From positions 1 to 36,517 of the forward strand of contig CAZGRL010000032.1 of assembly GCA_964528155.1 (NCBI GenBank): a DNA stretch of 36,517 nucleotides. The letters run 5' to 3'. The stretch comes from G001797105 sp964528155 (GTDB lineage: Bacteria > Chloroflexota > Anaerolineae > Anaerolineales > E44-bin32). Both the position numbers and the translations under genes were made by a program. Positions 8,058-15,057 of the stretch are shown here, in pieces (position 1 is the first letter of the stretch; every line of letters begins with the position of its first letter). Below the pieces are notes generated by a model. It was not told where the DNA came from, did no database searches, and worked only from the letters and a program-made list of their open reading frames with translations.

Positions 8058-8810
8058 TTGATCAACGGTTTCGCCGCGGCCATCATCGTCGCCTGTCTTG
8101 CGGGGCTGATCTGGCTCGGGCAGTCCGATCAATGGGGAAAGGACAGACGGTCCGCCGGACCTCGCCTTTCGCCAGTGGAGCGCATTGACGGCGCCTTGAT
8201 CAGCCTGGGGGCCGGACTGCTGGGTGCGCGCATCGCATCCGCACTTACTCATTGGGGCTACTACTCCGACCATGTTTGGGAGTCTGCCTGGTTCTGGCAA
8301 GGTGGCTTGAGCTGGGTCGGGGGTGCGATTGGGGCGACCATCGGGCTGCTGGTGTATGCGGGAGTCCGCAGGAAGCCTGTCTTGGCTCTTTCGGACGGAA
8401 TGGCAGTGCCCCTGGCGCTGTTCTCCATCGGAGCCTGGGTCGGCTGTTTGGTCGACGGGTGTGCCTACGGGAGGCAGGCTTCCTTCGGATGGCTGACACC
8501 GGCCTCTCCCGATCTTCTCGGCAATATCGCCCCACGATGGCCCACCCAAACCGCCGGCGCCCTCCTCGGAGTCGCGCTGCTCGTCGCTCTACTCACCCTG
8601 AACCGACGGAAGGTGCGCCCGGGTGTCCTCGGCTGTCTGGCCGTGGCTGTTCTGTCGGGGGGGAGTTTCGCTCTCGAATTCGTGCGCGCCGATCCCACGC
8701 CAGTCGTCATCGGCGTACGCCTGGAAGCGCTCGGCGCAGGCGCGTTTCTTGTCGCTAGCGTGATTGGCCTTGTGTTGCTCAGCCAGCAAAAGAATAAGGA
8801 GGCAGGATGA
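8058..8810 (+). CDS. Lgt-like (prolipoprotein diacylglyceryl transferase family) membrane protein
   Basis: This protein of about 250 residues has several membrane segments and looks like a divergent relative of Lgt, which transfers diacylglycerol to lipoprotein cysteines. The match lies in LGAGLLGARIAS, GGLSWVGGAIGA, the segment DGMAVPLALFSIGAWVGC followed by LVDGCAYGR, PTQTAGALLG, and a late EFVR. The classical GRIGNFxNGE motif is replaced by AWVGCLVDGCAYG, so the usual Arg, Asn and Glu are missing. This places it nearer the 'GC(F/L)xxGCCYG' Lgt-like subtype. The frame is open from 7935, but the TTG at 8058 has GGAG six bases upstream and begins just before the first membrane helix. A TTG at 7983 is the alternative. 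The stop overlaps the next gene's ATG by 4 bases (ATGA). Confidence 0.65.
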   Translation: MINGFAAAIIVACLAGLIWLGQSDQWGKDRRSAGPRLSPVERIDGALISLGAGLLGARIASALTHWGYYSDHVWESAWFWQGGLSWVGGAIGATIGLLVYAGVRRKPVLALSDGMAVPLALFSIGAWVGCLVDGCAYGRQASFGWLTPASPDLLGNIAPRWPTQTAGALLGVALLVALLTLNRRKVRPGVLGCLAVAVLSGGSFALEFVRADPTPVVIGVRLEALGAGAFLVASVIGLVLLSQQKNKEAG

Positions 8811-9661
8811 CCGGTCTGACTCTGGCCATGGCCCAGATCAGCACCCAGCTGGGAAATGTTCAGGCCAACCTGGAGAAACATCTTTCACTGATCGATGAAT
8901 CTCGAAGCCGAGGCGCCGACCTGGTCATGTTCCCCGAGTTGTCCCTGACCGGATACGTCCTCCAGGACCTGACCCCCTCCACCGCCCGGCGAGCCTCCGC
9001 CGACGATCCGACTTTTCGCCCACTGCTCTTGGCCAGCCGAGACATCGACATCATGGTCGGGTTCGTTGAGGCTGATCGTCGCCATCGGTTCTTCATCGCC
9101 TCGGCGTATTTGTCCAAGGGAGAGGTCGTGCACGTACACCGAAAGGTGTATTTGCCGACATATGGCCTGTTTGACGAGGGCCGTTTCTTCGCATGGGGCG
9201 ATCACGTGCGTGCCTTTGACACACAATTCGGACGGTTCGGCATGCTTCTATGCGAGGATTTCTGGCATGCCTCCCCGCCCTACCTGCTCTGGTTGGACGG
9301 CGCGGATGTGATGCTGTTTGCTTCAGCTTCGCCGGGGCGGGGCCTGCATACAGGTGAGCAACTCGAGTCAGCTCAATGGGTCGAACGGGTCAATCAGGCC
9401 TATGCCAGCCTTTTCACAGTATTCGTCGCTCACACCAATCGGGTTGGCTTCGAGGACGGGCTGTCCTTTTGGGGAGGCGCGACCGTCTTTGACCCCGACG
9501 GTCGGGGGCTTGCACATGGTCCTTATCACGAAGAAGCGCTGACGCTGACCGAGCTGGACTTCGGCCAGCTTCATCGGACACGGGCGCGACTACCGCTCCT
9601 GAGGGATGAACGTACGTCACTGATCCAACGCGAACTCCAGCATATATTGAATGAAGACTGA
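8807..9661 (+). CDS. Nitrilase-superfamily amidohydrolase, probable NAD synthetase glutaminase partner
   Basis: This 284-residue protein has the nitrilase fold with the full Glu-Lys-Cys triad: E44 (VMFPELSLTGY), K113 (VHRKVYLPTYGLFDEGR) and C149 (FGMLLCEDFWH). The YLPTYGLFDEGRFF and LLCEDFWH stretches resemble the glutaminase domain of glutamine-dependent NAD synthetase more than general nitrilases. The next gene encodes a free-standing NAD synthetase. The two may therefore form a split form of the usual fused enzyme, with this subunit releasing ammonia from glutamine. That pairing is inferred. It overlaps the upstream Lgt-like gene by 4 bases, so the two are probably co-translated. Confidence 0.82.
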   Translation: MTGLTLAMAQISTQLGNVQANLEKHLSLIDESRSRGADLVMFPELSLTGYVLQDLTPSTARRASADDPTFRPLLLASRDIDIMVGFVEADRRHRFFIASAYLSKGEVVHVHRKVYLPTYGLFDEGRFFAWGDHVRAFDTQFGRFGMLLCEDFWHASPPYLLWLDGADVMLFASASPGRGLHTGEQLESAQWVERVNQAYASLFTVFVAHTNRVGFEDGLSFWGGATVFDPDGRGLAHGPYHEEALTLTELDFGQLHRTRARLPLLRDERTSLIQRELQHILNED

Positions 9662-9944
9662 ACGGGCGTGCTCGGACCCAACACTTTGGGGCCCGCTGAG
9701 CCCCTTCTCCCCGGACGGTCGCGTCCATCAACGACGACCCTACGCCGACCCACAGGATCATGAGCGCGACCTGCAACACAGGCCCCGAGTGGCGGGTTCA
9801 GCAGGCCTGATGTACGATGCATTCCCCGCGATCCCGGCAGGGAGAACCGCGATCCCCGCACTGGCCTCCGGGCATCGAGCGCACCGGATGTGATTACGCC
9901 TGACGCGGGACGTTCCCACGGCAGGCGGCCTGGAGCTTGATGGC

Positions 9945-10778
9945 ATGAGTGAGACCCAGCCAACCCTGGAGATCAACACCGAGCTTGCCCGTACGATTCT
10001 GACCGATTGGATCCGAACCGAGATCCGTCGGTCCGGTTTTGAGCGAGGCGTGGTCGGTGTGTCCGGAGGAGTCGACTCAAGCCTGGCGTGCGCCCTCGCC
10101 GCCGAGGCGCTGGGGCCCGACAACGTGCTGGCCGTGCGCATGCCCCACAAAGTCTCCTCACCCGAGTCCATGGATCACGCCGAGCAGGTCATCCGAGCCT
10201 TAGGCGTGCAGGAAATCACTGTGCCCATTACCGACATGGTCGAGCGCTTATTCGAGTGCTTCCCCGAGGCTGACCAGATCCGACGGGGGAACGCGATGGC
10301 ACGGGCTCGGATGATCATCCTCTACGATCAGTCGGCCGCTTTCGGCGGGCTCGTCGTCGGGACTGGCAACAAGACGGAGATCCTGCTCGGCTACACAACC
10401 CTGTACGGCGATGCCGCTTGCGCCTTGAACCCCCTGGGCGACCTGTACAAAACCCAGGTCCGGCAGCTCGCCCGTACGATGGGCATCCCCGACGTGATCA
10501 TCGACAAGCCGCCGTCGGCCGATCTGTGGGTCGGCCAGACCGACGAGGGCGAGTTGGGGTTCACGTATGCCGAAGTGGATCGCTTACTCCTGCTCCTGGT
10601 CGACGGTCGATATTCGATCGATGACTGCGTATCAGCCGGTTTCGATCGAGGCTTTGTCGAGGAAGTCTCGGAACGCATCCGAAAAACTCAGTACAAGCGG
10701 ATCCTCCCGCCGATCGCCAAACTCAGCAACCGTACTGTCGGATACGATTTCCTCTACCTCAGAGACTGGGGGACCTAG
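9945..10778 (+). CDS. nadE: NAD synthetase (NAD+ synthase)
   Basis: NadE makes NAD from nicotinic acid adenine dinucleotide, ATP and ammonia, the last step of NAD synthesis. The 277-residue protein is the synthetase domain alone. The PP-loop SGGVDSS is at residues 40-46. Next come VRMPHKVSSPESMDHA, the ATP/NaAD-site segment GTGNKTEILLGYTTLYGDAA, NPLGDLYKTQV, and KPPSADLWVGQTDEGELGF. It has no glutaminase domain of its own; a nitrilase-fold gene lies 283 bases upstream. That gap holds no gene I can recognise and only a weak GGGGC/GCCCC hairpin (9688-9704). Confidence 0.95.
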   Translation: MSETQPTLEINTELARTILTDWIRTEIRRSGFERGVVGVSGGVDSSLACALAAEALGPDNVLAVRMPHKVSSPESMDHAEQVIRALGVQEITVPITDMVERLFECFPEADQIRRGNAMARARMIILYDQSAAFGGLVVGTGNKTEILLGYTTLYGDAACALNPLGDLYKTQVRQLARTMGIPDVIIDKPPSADLWVGQTDEGELGFTYAEVDRLLLLLVDGRYSIDDCVSAGFDRGFVEEVSERIRKTQYKRILPPIAKLSNRTVGYDFLYLRDWGT

Positions 10779-10820
10779 GGTCCACCACATCTAAAGGCGA
10801 ACGGTCCTCCTCGTCCATCT

Positions 10821-12025
10821 ATGGGATTCCTTCCTCCGGCTCTACAGCATCGCCGTTTTCGCCTGCTATGGCTTGGGTTGCTCATCTCGATCGCCGGCTC
10901 CCAGATGCAGCTGGCCGCCATCCTGTGGCACATCAGCGAGATCTCAAACCAGCCGATCGCGCTGGGCGCCGTCGGCCTGGTGAGTATCCTGCCAGTCCTC
11001 GTGCTTTCCCTCCTGGCGGCCGCCCTGGGTTGGGCCACACTGAGGCGTCTGGATTCTCTCTAGCTGATCTACCTTGTGACGGCGGCCACGGCATCCGTGA
11101 GCACATTCGACCTGCCGGCTCGGCAGTCGCTGGTCCCCAATCTTGTACCTGAATCTGACCTGGCGGACGCATTCACCATGACCTCGATCGCGTTCCAGCT
11201 TGGGTCTATCGCCGGCCCGGCGCTGGCGGGACTGGTCCTGGCTCAACTCGGGATCGGCTATGCATACCTCTCTTCAACGGCGGCTCGTATCTGGCAGTCG
11301 TGTTGGCCCTGATCCTCATGGGACGCGTTGAACAGGAGCTGTCGGCGGGGGACTCGAGGCCAGATCTTCGTTCGAGGTTGTCCGGCTGGAGGTCGTCCGT
11401 CTCCGAAGGCCTGAGCTTCGTGATCCACCAACCCATCATCATGTCCAGCATGCTTCTGGACTTTTTCGCCACCTTTTTCTCGTCTGCAACGGTTCTGCTA
11501 CCTCTCTTCAGCAAGCAGATCCTGCAAGTCGATGTCGTCGGGTATGGTTGGCTGGTTGCGGCACCGTCGGTCGGGGCCGCCCTGGTCGCCCTGCTCCTGG
11601 CCTTCGCCCAGCAGATCCGTCGGCAGGGGCTCATGTTGCTTTCCGCAGTGGCCGGATTCGGGGTTGCGACTGTGATCTTCGGGCTCTCAAGAACATTCTG
11701 GATCACCTACGCCGCGTTGGTTCTCACCGGCGCAACCGACGGCTTCAGCACCATCATTCGCAATACTGTCCGTCAACTTCTCACACCCGATCGGCTGCGA
11801 GGCCACATGACGAGCGTCAATCAGATCTTCTTCCGCGGCGGACCACAGCTGGGCGAGCTCGAAGCCGGCCTGCTGGCTCAGGCGTTCGGCCCGGTCGTGT
11901 CCGTCGTCAGCGGCGGGATCGGATGTATTCTGGCGGCACTCTGGGTCTGGCGGCGCTACCCCGAACTGCAGCGCTTCCAGGGCGATGAACCTGTGCTCAA
12001 AGCTGCACGCGCGCTAAGGAGTTGA
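10821..12025 (+). pseudogene. Broken MFS transporter (EntS/MFS_3-like)
   Basis: The remains of a major-facilitator exporter can be followed across three pieces. Piece one (10821-11063) opens like the family (LQHRRFRLLWLGLLISIAGSQMQ) and ends at an in-frame TAG. Piece two (about 11064-11270, same frame) resumes as LIYLVTAATASVSTFDLPARQ. The DRR-type loop and helix normally between them are absent, so several dozen residues appear deleted. At about 11271-11272 the frame changes: two extra bases turn the expected YLFNGGSYLAVVLAL into an unrelated reading. Piece three (to 12025) runs on as ALILMGRVEQEL through the C-terminal helices. Three independent lesions point to a genuine pseudogene rather than one sequencing error. 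It follows nadE by 42 bases. Confidence 0.85.
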
Positions 12026-12056
12026 CCTGTGGGTTGAACGCAGGATCACGGACGAT

Positions 12057-12091
12057 CTACGCAGGGCCAAAGGAATTCTCGGCCTGCGCAG
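12057..12091 (+). terminator. Hairpin after the MFS pseudogene
   Basis: CTACGCAGGGCC (12057-12068) pairs imperfectly with GGCCTGCGCAG (12081-12091) around a 12-base loop, 32 bases after the MFS stop. There is no T-run, so it may be a weak terminator or only a structured spacer. Confidence 0.35.
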
Positions 12092-12162
12092 ATCCGGCAG
12101 CGGACCGGAGGTGCATCCGGAGTTCTGTTGCACGCCGGGTACACCCGCGGACCGGCCGTCCA

Positions 12163-12191
12163 TTGACCGCGCCCCTCGGCGGGTGTACAGT
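12163..12191 (+). promoter_or_regulatory. Sigma70-type promoter for the 12.2-14.9 kb gene set
   Basis: TTGACC (12163-12168), a 17-base spacer and TACAGT (12186-12191) give a near-consensus promoter 30 bases before the start codon at 12221. A ribosome binding site, AGGA (12211-12214), lies 6 bases before that ATG. Confidence 0.65.
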
Positions 12192-12220
12192 GATCAAAGC
12201 CCACAAGTGCAGGAAAACCA

Positions 12221-13120
12221 ATGAAGCGTGCCGTTAGCGTCAGCATCGGATCCTCCAAACGCGACAAGGTCGTCGAGATCGAGCTACTGGGCGAGAAGGT
12301 GCGCATCGAGCGCATTGGCACCGACGGCGACATGGAGAAAGCAGCCGAGTTGTTCCGGGAGCTCGACGGCGTTGTGGATGCCTTCGGATTGGGGGGTGCC
12401 GATCTGGGGGTTCAGACTGACCTGCGCTACTACCCGCTGTTTTCGGTACGACCCATCGTGCGTTACGTCGAGAAGACCCCACTTGTGGATGGGGCGGGGT
12501 TGAAGAACACCCTTGAACTGCAGCTCGCTCCGTTCATCGATCGCCACCTTCAGGCCGACCTGCCAGGCCGCCGCGCCCTGATCACGAGCTCGGTGGATCG
12601 CTGGGGGATGACCATGTCGTTCACTCAGGCCGACTACGCCTGCGTCTACGCCGATCTGATGTTCGGCCTGGGGATTCCAATTCCGTTGCGAAGCCTGCGT
12701 TCGATCAGGCTCATGGCCAGGCTCTTGATGCCCATCGCTGGCCGCCTACCCTTCGAGTGGGTGTACCCGATCGGAGAGAAGCAAGAGGTCCGGACGCCGA
12801 AGTGGGAGAGCTACTATCATTGGGCGAGCGTTATCGCCGGCGATTGCCATTACGTCAGACGGCACATGCCCGACGACCTTCCGGGGAAGATCATCGCCAC
12901 GAATACCACGACCCCCGACGATGTTGAGCTCTTCCGCCGCGCCGGCGTGAAGCATCTGGTTACCTCAACGCCCGTGTTCGATGGTCGATCGTTCGGGACC
13001 AACATGCTGGAAGCGGCCCTGGTCGCCGTAGCCGGTAAGGGCCGCACGTTGACCCACAATGAACTGTCCCAGATGCTGGAAGAGCTAGGCCTGGAACCTC
13101 AGCTGCAAACGCTGAATTGA
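12221..13120 (+). CDS. Protein of the family labelled quinate 5-dehydrogenase (function uncertain)
   Basis: This 299-residue protein opens with MKRAVSVSIGSSKRDKVVEI, followed by GEKVRIERIGTDGDMEKA and a GLGGADL segment. That pattern matches a conserved bacterial family which databases often name quinate 5-dehydrogenase. I see no clear Rossmann GxGxxG motif in a dehydrogenase setting, so I would not rely on the name. The C-terminal third has conserved-looking stretches (KIIATNTTTPDDVELFRRAG, TSTPVFDGRSFGTNMLEAAL) suggestive of a small-molecule-binding or TIM-barrel-like fold. It is the first gene after a good promoter and is followed by same-strand genes at 33- to 66-base spacings. Confidence 0.6.
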   Translation: MKRAVSVSIGSSKRDKVVEIELLGEKVRIERIGTDGDMEKAAELFRELDGVVDAFGLGGADLGVQTDLRYYPLFSVRPIVRYVEKTPLVDGAGLKNTLELQLAPFIDRHLQADLPGRRALITSSVDRWGMTMSFTQADYACVYADLMFGLGIPIPLRSLRSIRLMARLLMPIAGRLPFEWVYPIGEKQEVRTPKWESYYHWASVIAGDCHYVRRHMPDDLPGKIIATNTTTPDDVELFRRAGVKHLVTSTPVFDGRSFGTNMLEAALVAVAGKGRTLTHNELSQMLEELGLEPQLQTLN

Positions 13121-13153
13121 AGTAGACAAAGGATCGTCCCTCGAATAAGTGCC

Positions 13154-13552
13154 ATGGATCAGACGTCGACGGGTCGCCGGCAGGCATTCGACACACAGGT
13201 CTACGAGATCGTCCGTGCCATCCCCACAGGCATGGTCATGTCCTACGGCATGATCGGCGCGCTCATCCCGCCACCACTCGGCATGGACGGTGGGGCCTTT
13301 GAGAAGGTCCGCGCCCGCTGGGTCGGCTACGCCATGTCTGGGTGTCCCGATGATGTTCCCTGGCATCGGGTGGTCAACTCCACAGGTCGAGTCAGCGCCA
13401 GGCCTGGTTACGGCGGGATGAAGCAGCGGGCGCTGCTTGAGCAGGAAGGCGTGCAGTTCGACGAACGTGGCCGCATCCGTCTTGAAGATCACCGCTGGAT
13501 CCCGTCGGCCGCATGGCTGGCCAGACGTGGTTTATTGGATGCCCAATCGTGA
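13154..13552 (+). CDS. Alkyltransferase-like (ATL) DNA-binding protein, Cys replaced by Trp
   Basis: This 132-residue protein matches the DNA-binding domain of O6-alkylguanine-DNA alkyltransferase (MGMT/Ogt): FDTQVYEIVRAIPTGMVMSYG, then GYAMSGCPDDVPWHRVVNSTG, then LLEQEGVQFDERGRI. In true alkyltransferases the motif is PCHRV. Here it is PWHRV, with Trp at residue 70 in place of the acceptor Cys. That is the defining change of ATL proteins, which cannot transfer the alkyl group but bind O6-alkylguanine and flag it for nucleotide excision repair. The repair role is known for the family and inferred here. It follows the upstream gene by 33 bases. Confidence 0.88.
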   Translation: MDQTSTGRRQAFDTQVYEIVRAIPTGMVMSYGMIGALIPPPLGMDGGAFEKVRARWVGYAMSGCPDDVPWHRVVNSTGRVSARPGYGGMKQRALLEQEGVQFDERGRIRLEDHRWIPSAAWLARRGLLDAQS

Positions 13553-13618
13553 TTATTCTCGAGGCCTGCGGCCTGGCTTCGGAAATTCCCTGTATCCGAA
13601 CATCATTCGAGGTCCCTC

Positions 13619-14398
13619 ATGAACGCGATTGTCATTTGCGGCGGGACACCTGGGCCGGATGACCCGCTCTACCCTGAAGCGGGTGGTCGGCCCAAGTCCC
13701 TCATTGATGTCGCCGGCAAGCCGATGGCTCAGTGGGTTCTAGAGGCGCTCGATCAGGCGCAACGAGTGGACCGCCTGGTGATCGTCGGAGTCGGACCCGA
13801 AAGCGGATTGGCCTCCACCAAGCTTGCCCGGTTCATCGCCGACCAAGGCGGACTGTTGAGCAATGTCCTGGGCGGGATGAGCGCCCTTCGAGAAATCGGT
13901 CCCGGCGAGCAATTGGGGCTGCTCGTGTCGAGCGATGTGCCCGCGGTCACTCCCGAGATGATCGACTGGCGCGCACAGGTCGCTTCAGAAGCGAACGCCG
14001 ATGTGGACTACGCGATTGTCGAGCGGTCCGTGATGGAGGCGCGATTTCCAGAGTCGAACCGTTCCTACGTCCGGCTCAAGGGGCTGGAGGTTTGTGGGGG
14101 TGATGTGAACGCAGTGCGGCTGGAACTGGCCGCCGACGAGAAGCTATGGACAAGGATCACGGAAGCGCGCAAGAGCGCTTTCAGGCAGGCGGCCTTGCTC
14201 GGATTCGACACGCTCCTGCTCCTGGCTTCTCGCCAGCTAAGCCTGGACCGCGGGGAGCGTCTGATCAGCAAGCGACTCAGGCTCAAAGGAAGGGTGCACC
14301 TGTGCCCTTACGCTGAGATCGCCATGGATGTCGACAAGCCGCATCAACTCGAGCTCATCCGCCGGGACCTACAGGCGAGAAGAGCCTACGCCCTTTGA
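13619..14398 (+). CDS. MobA-like nucleotidyltransferase
   Basis: This 259-residue protein has the N-terminal NTP-transferase pattern: AIVICGG, then GGRPKSLIDVAGKPMAQWVL with the conserved lysine, and later LLVSSDVPAVTPEMI, where the aspartate would bind metal. These mark the MobA/GT-A fold group, which includes molybdopterin guanylyl/cytidylyltransferases and sugar-nucleotide synthases. The G-rich loop is altered (CGGTPGPDDPLYPEAGGRPK, with an insertion), so the substrate cannot be assigned. The second half (LRLKGRVHLCPYAEIAMDVDKPHQLELI) ends in the DVDxPxQLE motif common in MobA-like enzymes. The stop overlaps the next gene's TTG start by 4 bases (TTGA). Confidence 0.75.
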   Translation: MNAIVICGGTPGPDDPLYPEAGGRPKSLIDVAGKPMAQWVLEALDQAQRVDRLVIVGVGPESGLASTKLARFIADQGGLLSNVLGGMSALREIGPGEQLGLLVSSDVPAVTPEMIDWRAQVASEANADVDYAIVERSVMEARFPESNRSYVRLKGLEVCGGDVNAVRLELAADEKLWTRITEARKSAFRQAALLGFDTLLLLASRQLSLDRGERLISKRLRLKGRVHLCPYAEIAMDVDKPHQLELIRRDLQARRAYAL

Positions 14399-14928
14399 AT
14401 CTCCGGCCGATCCTCGAAGCCGACGCTCGCTGGACGGAAAGATTGCGGGTGGCGGAGAAGCCCGGCCCGCTTCACGTCCTGGGCGCGTTCCTGGCCCACT
14501 CAGGTGACTCGTGGTTTTGGGGCTTGGCCCTCCTGGTGATCTGGGCACTCGGTGGCGACGTCTGGAAGGCCTGGTCCGTGCGTCTGCTCATCGCCATTGC
14601 TGCCACGGCCGGGATCGTCTTTGCCCTCAAGTTGACCTTCCGGCGTCGCCGGCCGGAGGGCAACTGGGGTAGCATCTACCGCGCCACCGATCCGCACTCG
14701 TTTCCGTCCGGCCACGCCGCCCGAGGTGTCTTGCTGGCGATACTGGTCACCGTCATGGGGCCGGCCTGGCTGGCCCCCGTCTTGATCATTTGGGCCCCGC
14801 TTGTCGCTGTGGCACGTGTCGCCATGGGTGTCCACTATCTTTCCGACGTCGTGGCCGGCGCCGTTGTAGGCTGCTTCGCCGCCGTGGCGGCGATCCTGAT
14901 CTTCCCCTACGTTTTGCCACTGGCTTGA
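14395..14928 (+). CDS. PAP2-family membrane phosphatase
   Basis: This 177-residue integral membrane protein carries all three PAP2 phosphatase motifs: K79 ... RRRRP (KLTFRRRRP), the PSGH motif at 104-107, and R141 ... G-x-H147 ... D151 (ARVAMGVHYLSD). Such enzymes remove phosphate from lipid phosphates, for example undecaprenyl pyrophosphate or phosphatidate. Several hydrophobic segments surround the motifs. The start is a TTG that overlaps the stop of the nucleotidyltransferase, which implies translational coupling. The exact lipid substrate is unknown. Confidence 0.9.
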   Translation: MNLRPILEADARWTERLRVAEKPGPLHVLGAFLAHSGDSWFWGLALLVIWALGGDVWKAWSVRLLIAIAATAGIVFALKLTFRRRRPEGNWGSIYRATDPHSFPSGHAARGVLLAILVTVMGPAWLAPVLIIWAPLVAVARVAMGVHYLSDVVAGAVVGCFAAVAAILIFPYVLPLA

Positions 14929-14955
14929 CCCGCTTCCCGCCAACACCATGGGAGG

Positions 14956-15012
14956 ACGCTATTTGAAGGGATTGGGGGCAGCTTCGCTGCCCCCAATCCC
15001 TTCAAATAGCGT
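14956..15012. terminator. Perfect 27-bp palindrome, bidirectional terminator
   Basis: Bases 14956-14982 are a perfect inverted repeat of 14986-15012 around a 3-base loop (TTC). The hairpin sits between the convergent PAP2 (+) and LCP (-) genes, where it can stop both transcripts. There is no T-run, and the stem is unusually long and exact. It may therefore also be a mobile palindromic element. Confidence 0.75.
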
Positions 15013-15057
15013 ATGTCTAGCCCAACGTGAAGCTTCGAGAGTAACGCGTGCGCGGGG

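Noticed and set aside
9662..9944. A frameshifted fusion of the nitrilase-fold gene with nadE
   Set aside because: The gap of 283 bases has no coding continuity in any frame, and both genes have proper ends.
11061..11063. In-frame stop in the MFS gene as recoding or selenocysteine
   Set aside because: The codon is TAG, not TGA, and the gene has further lesions.
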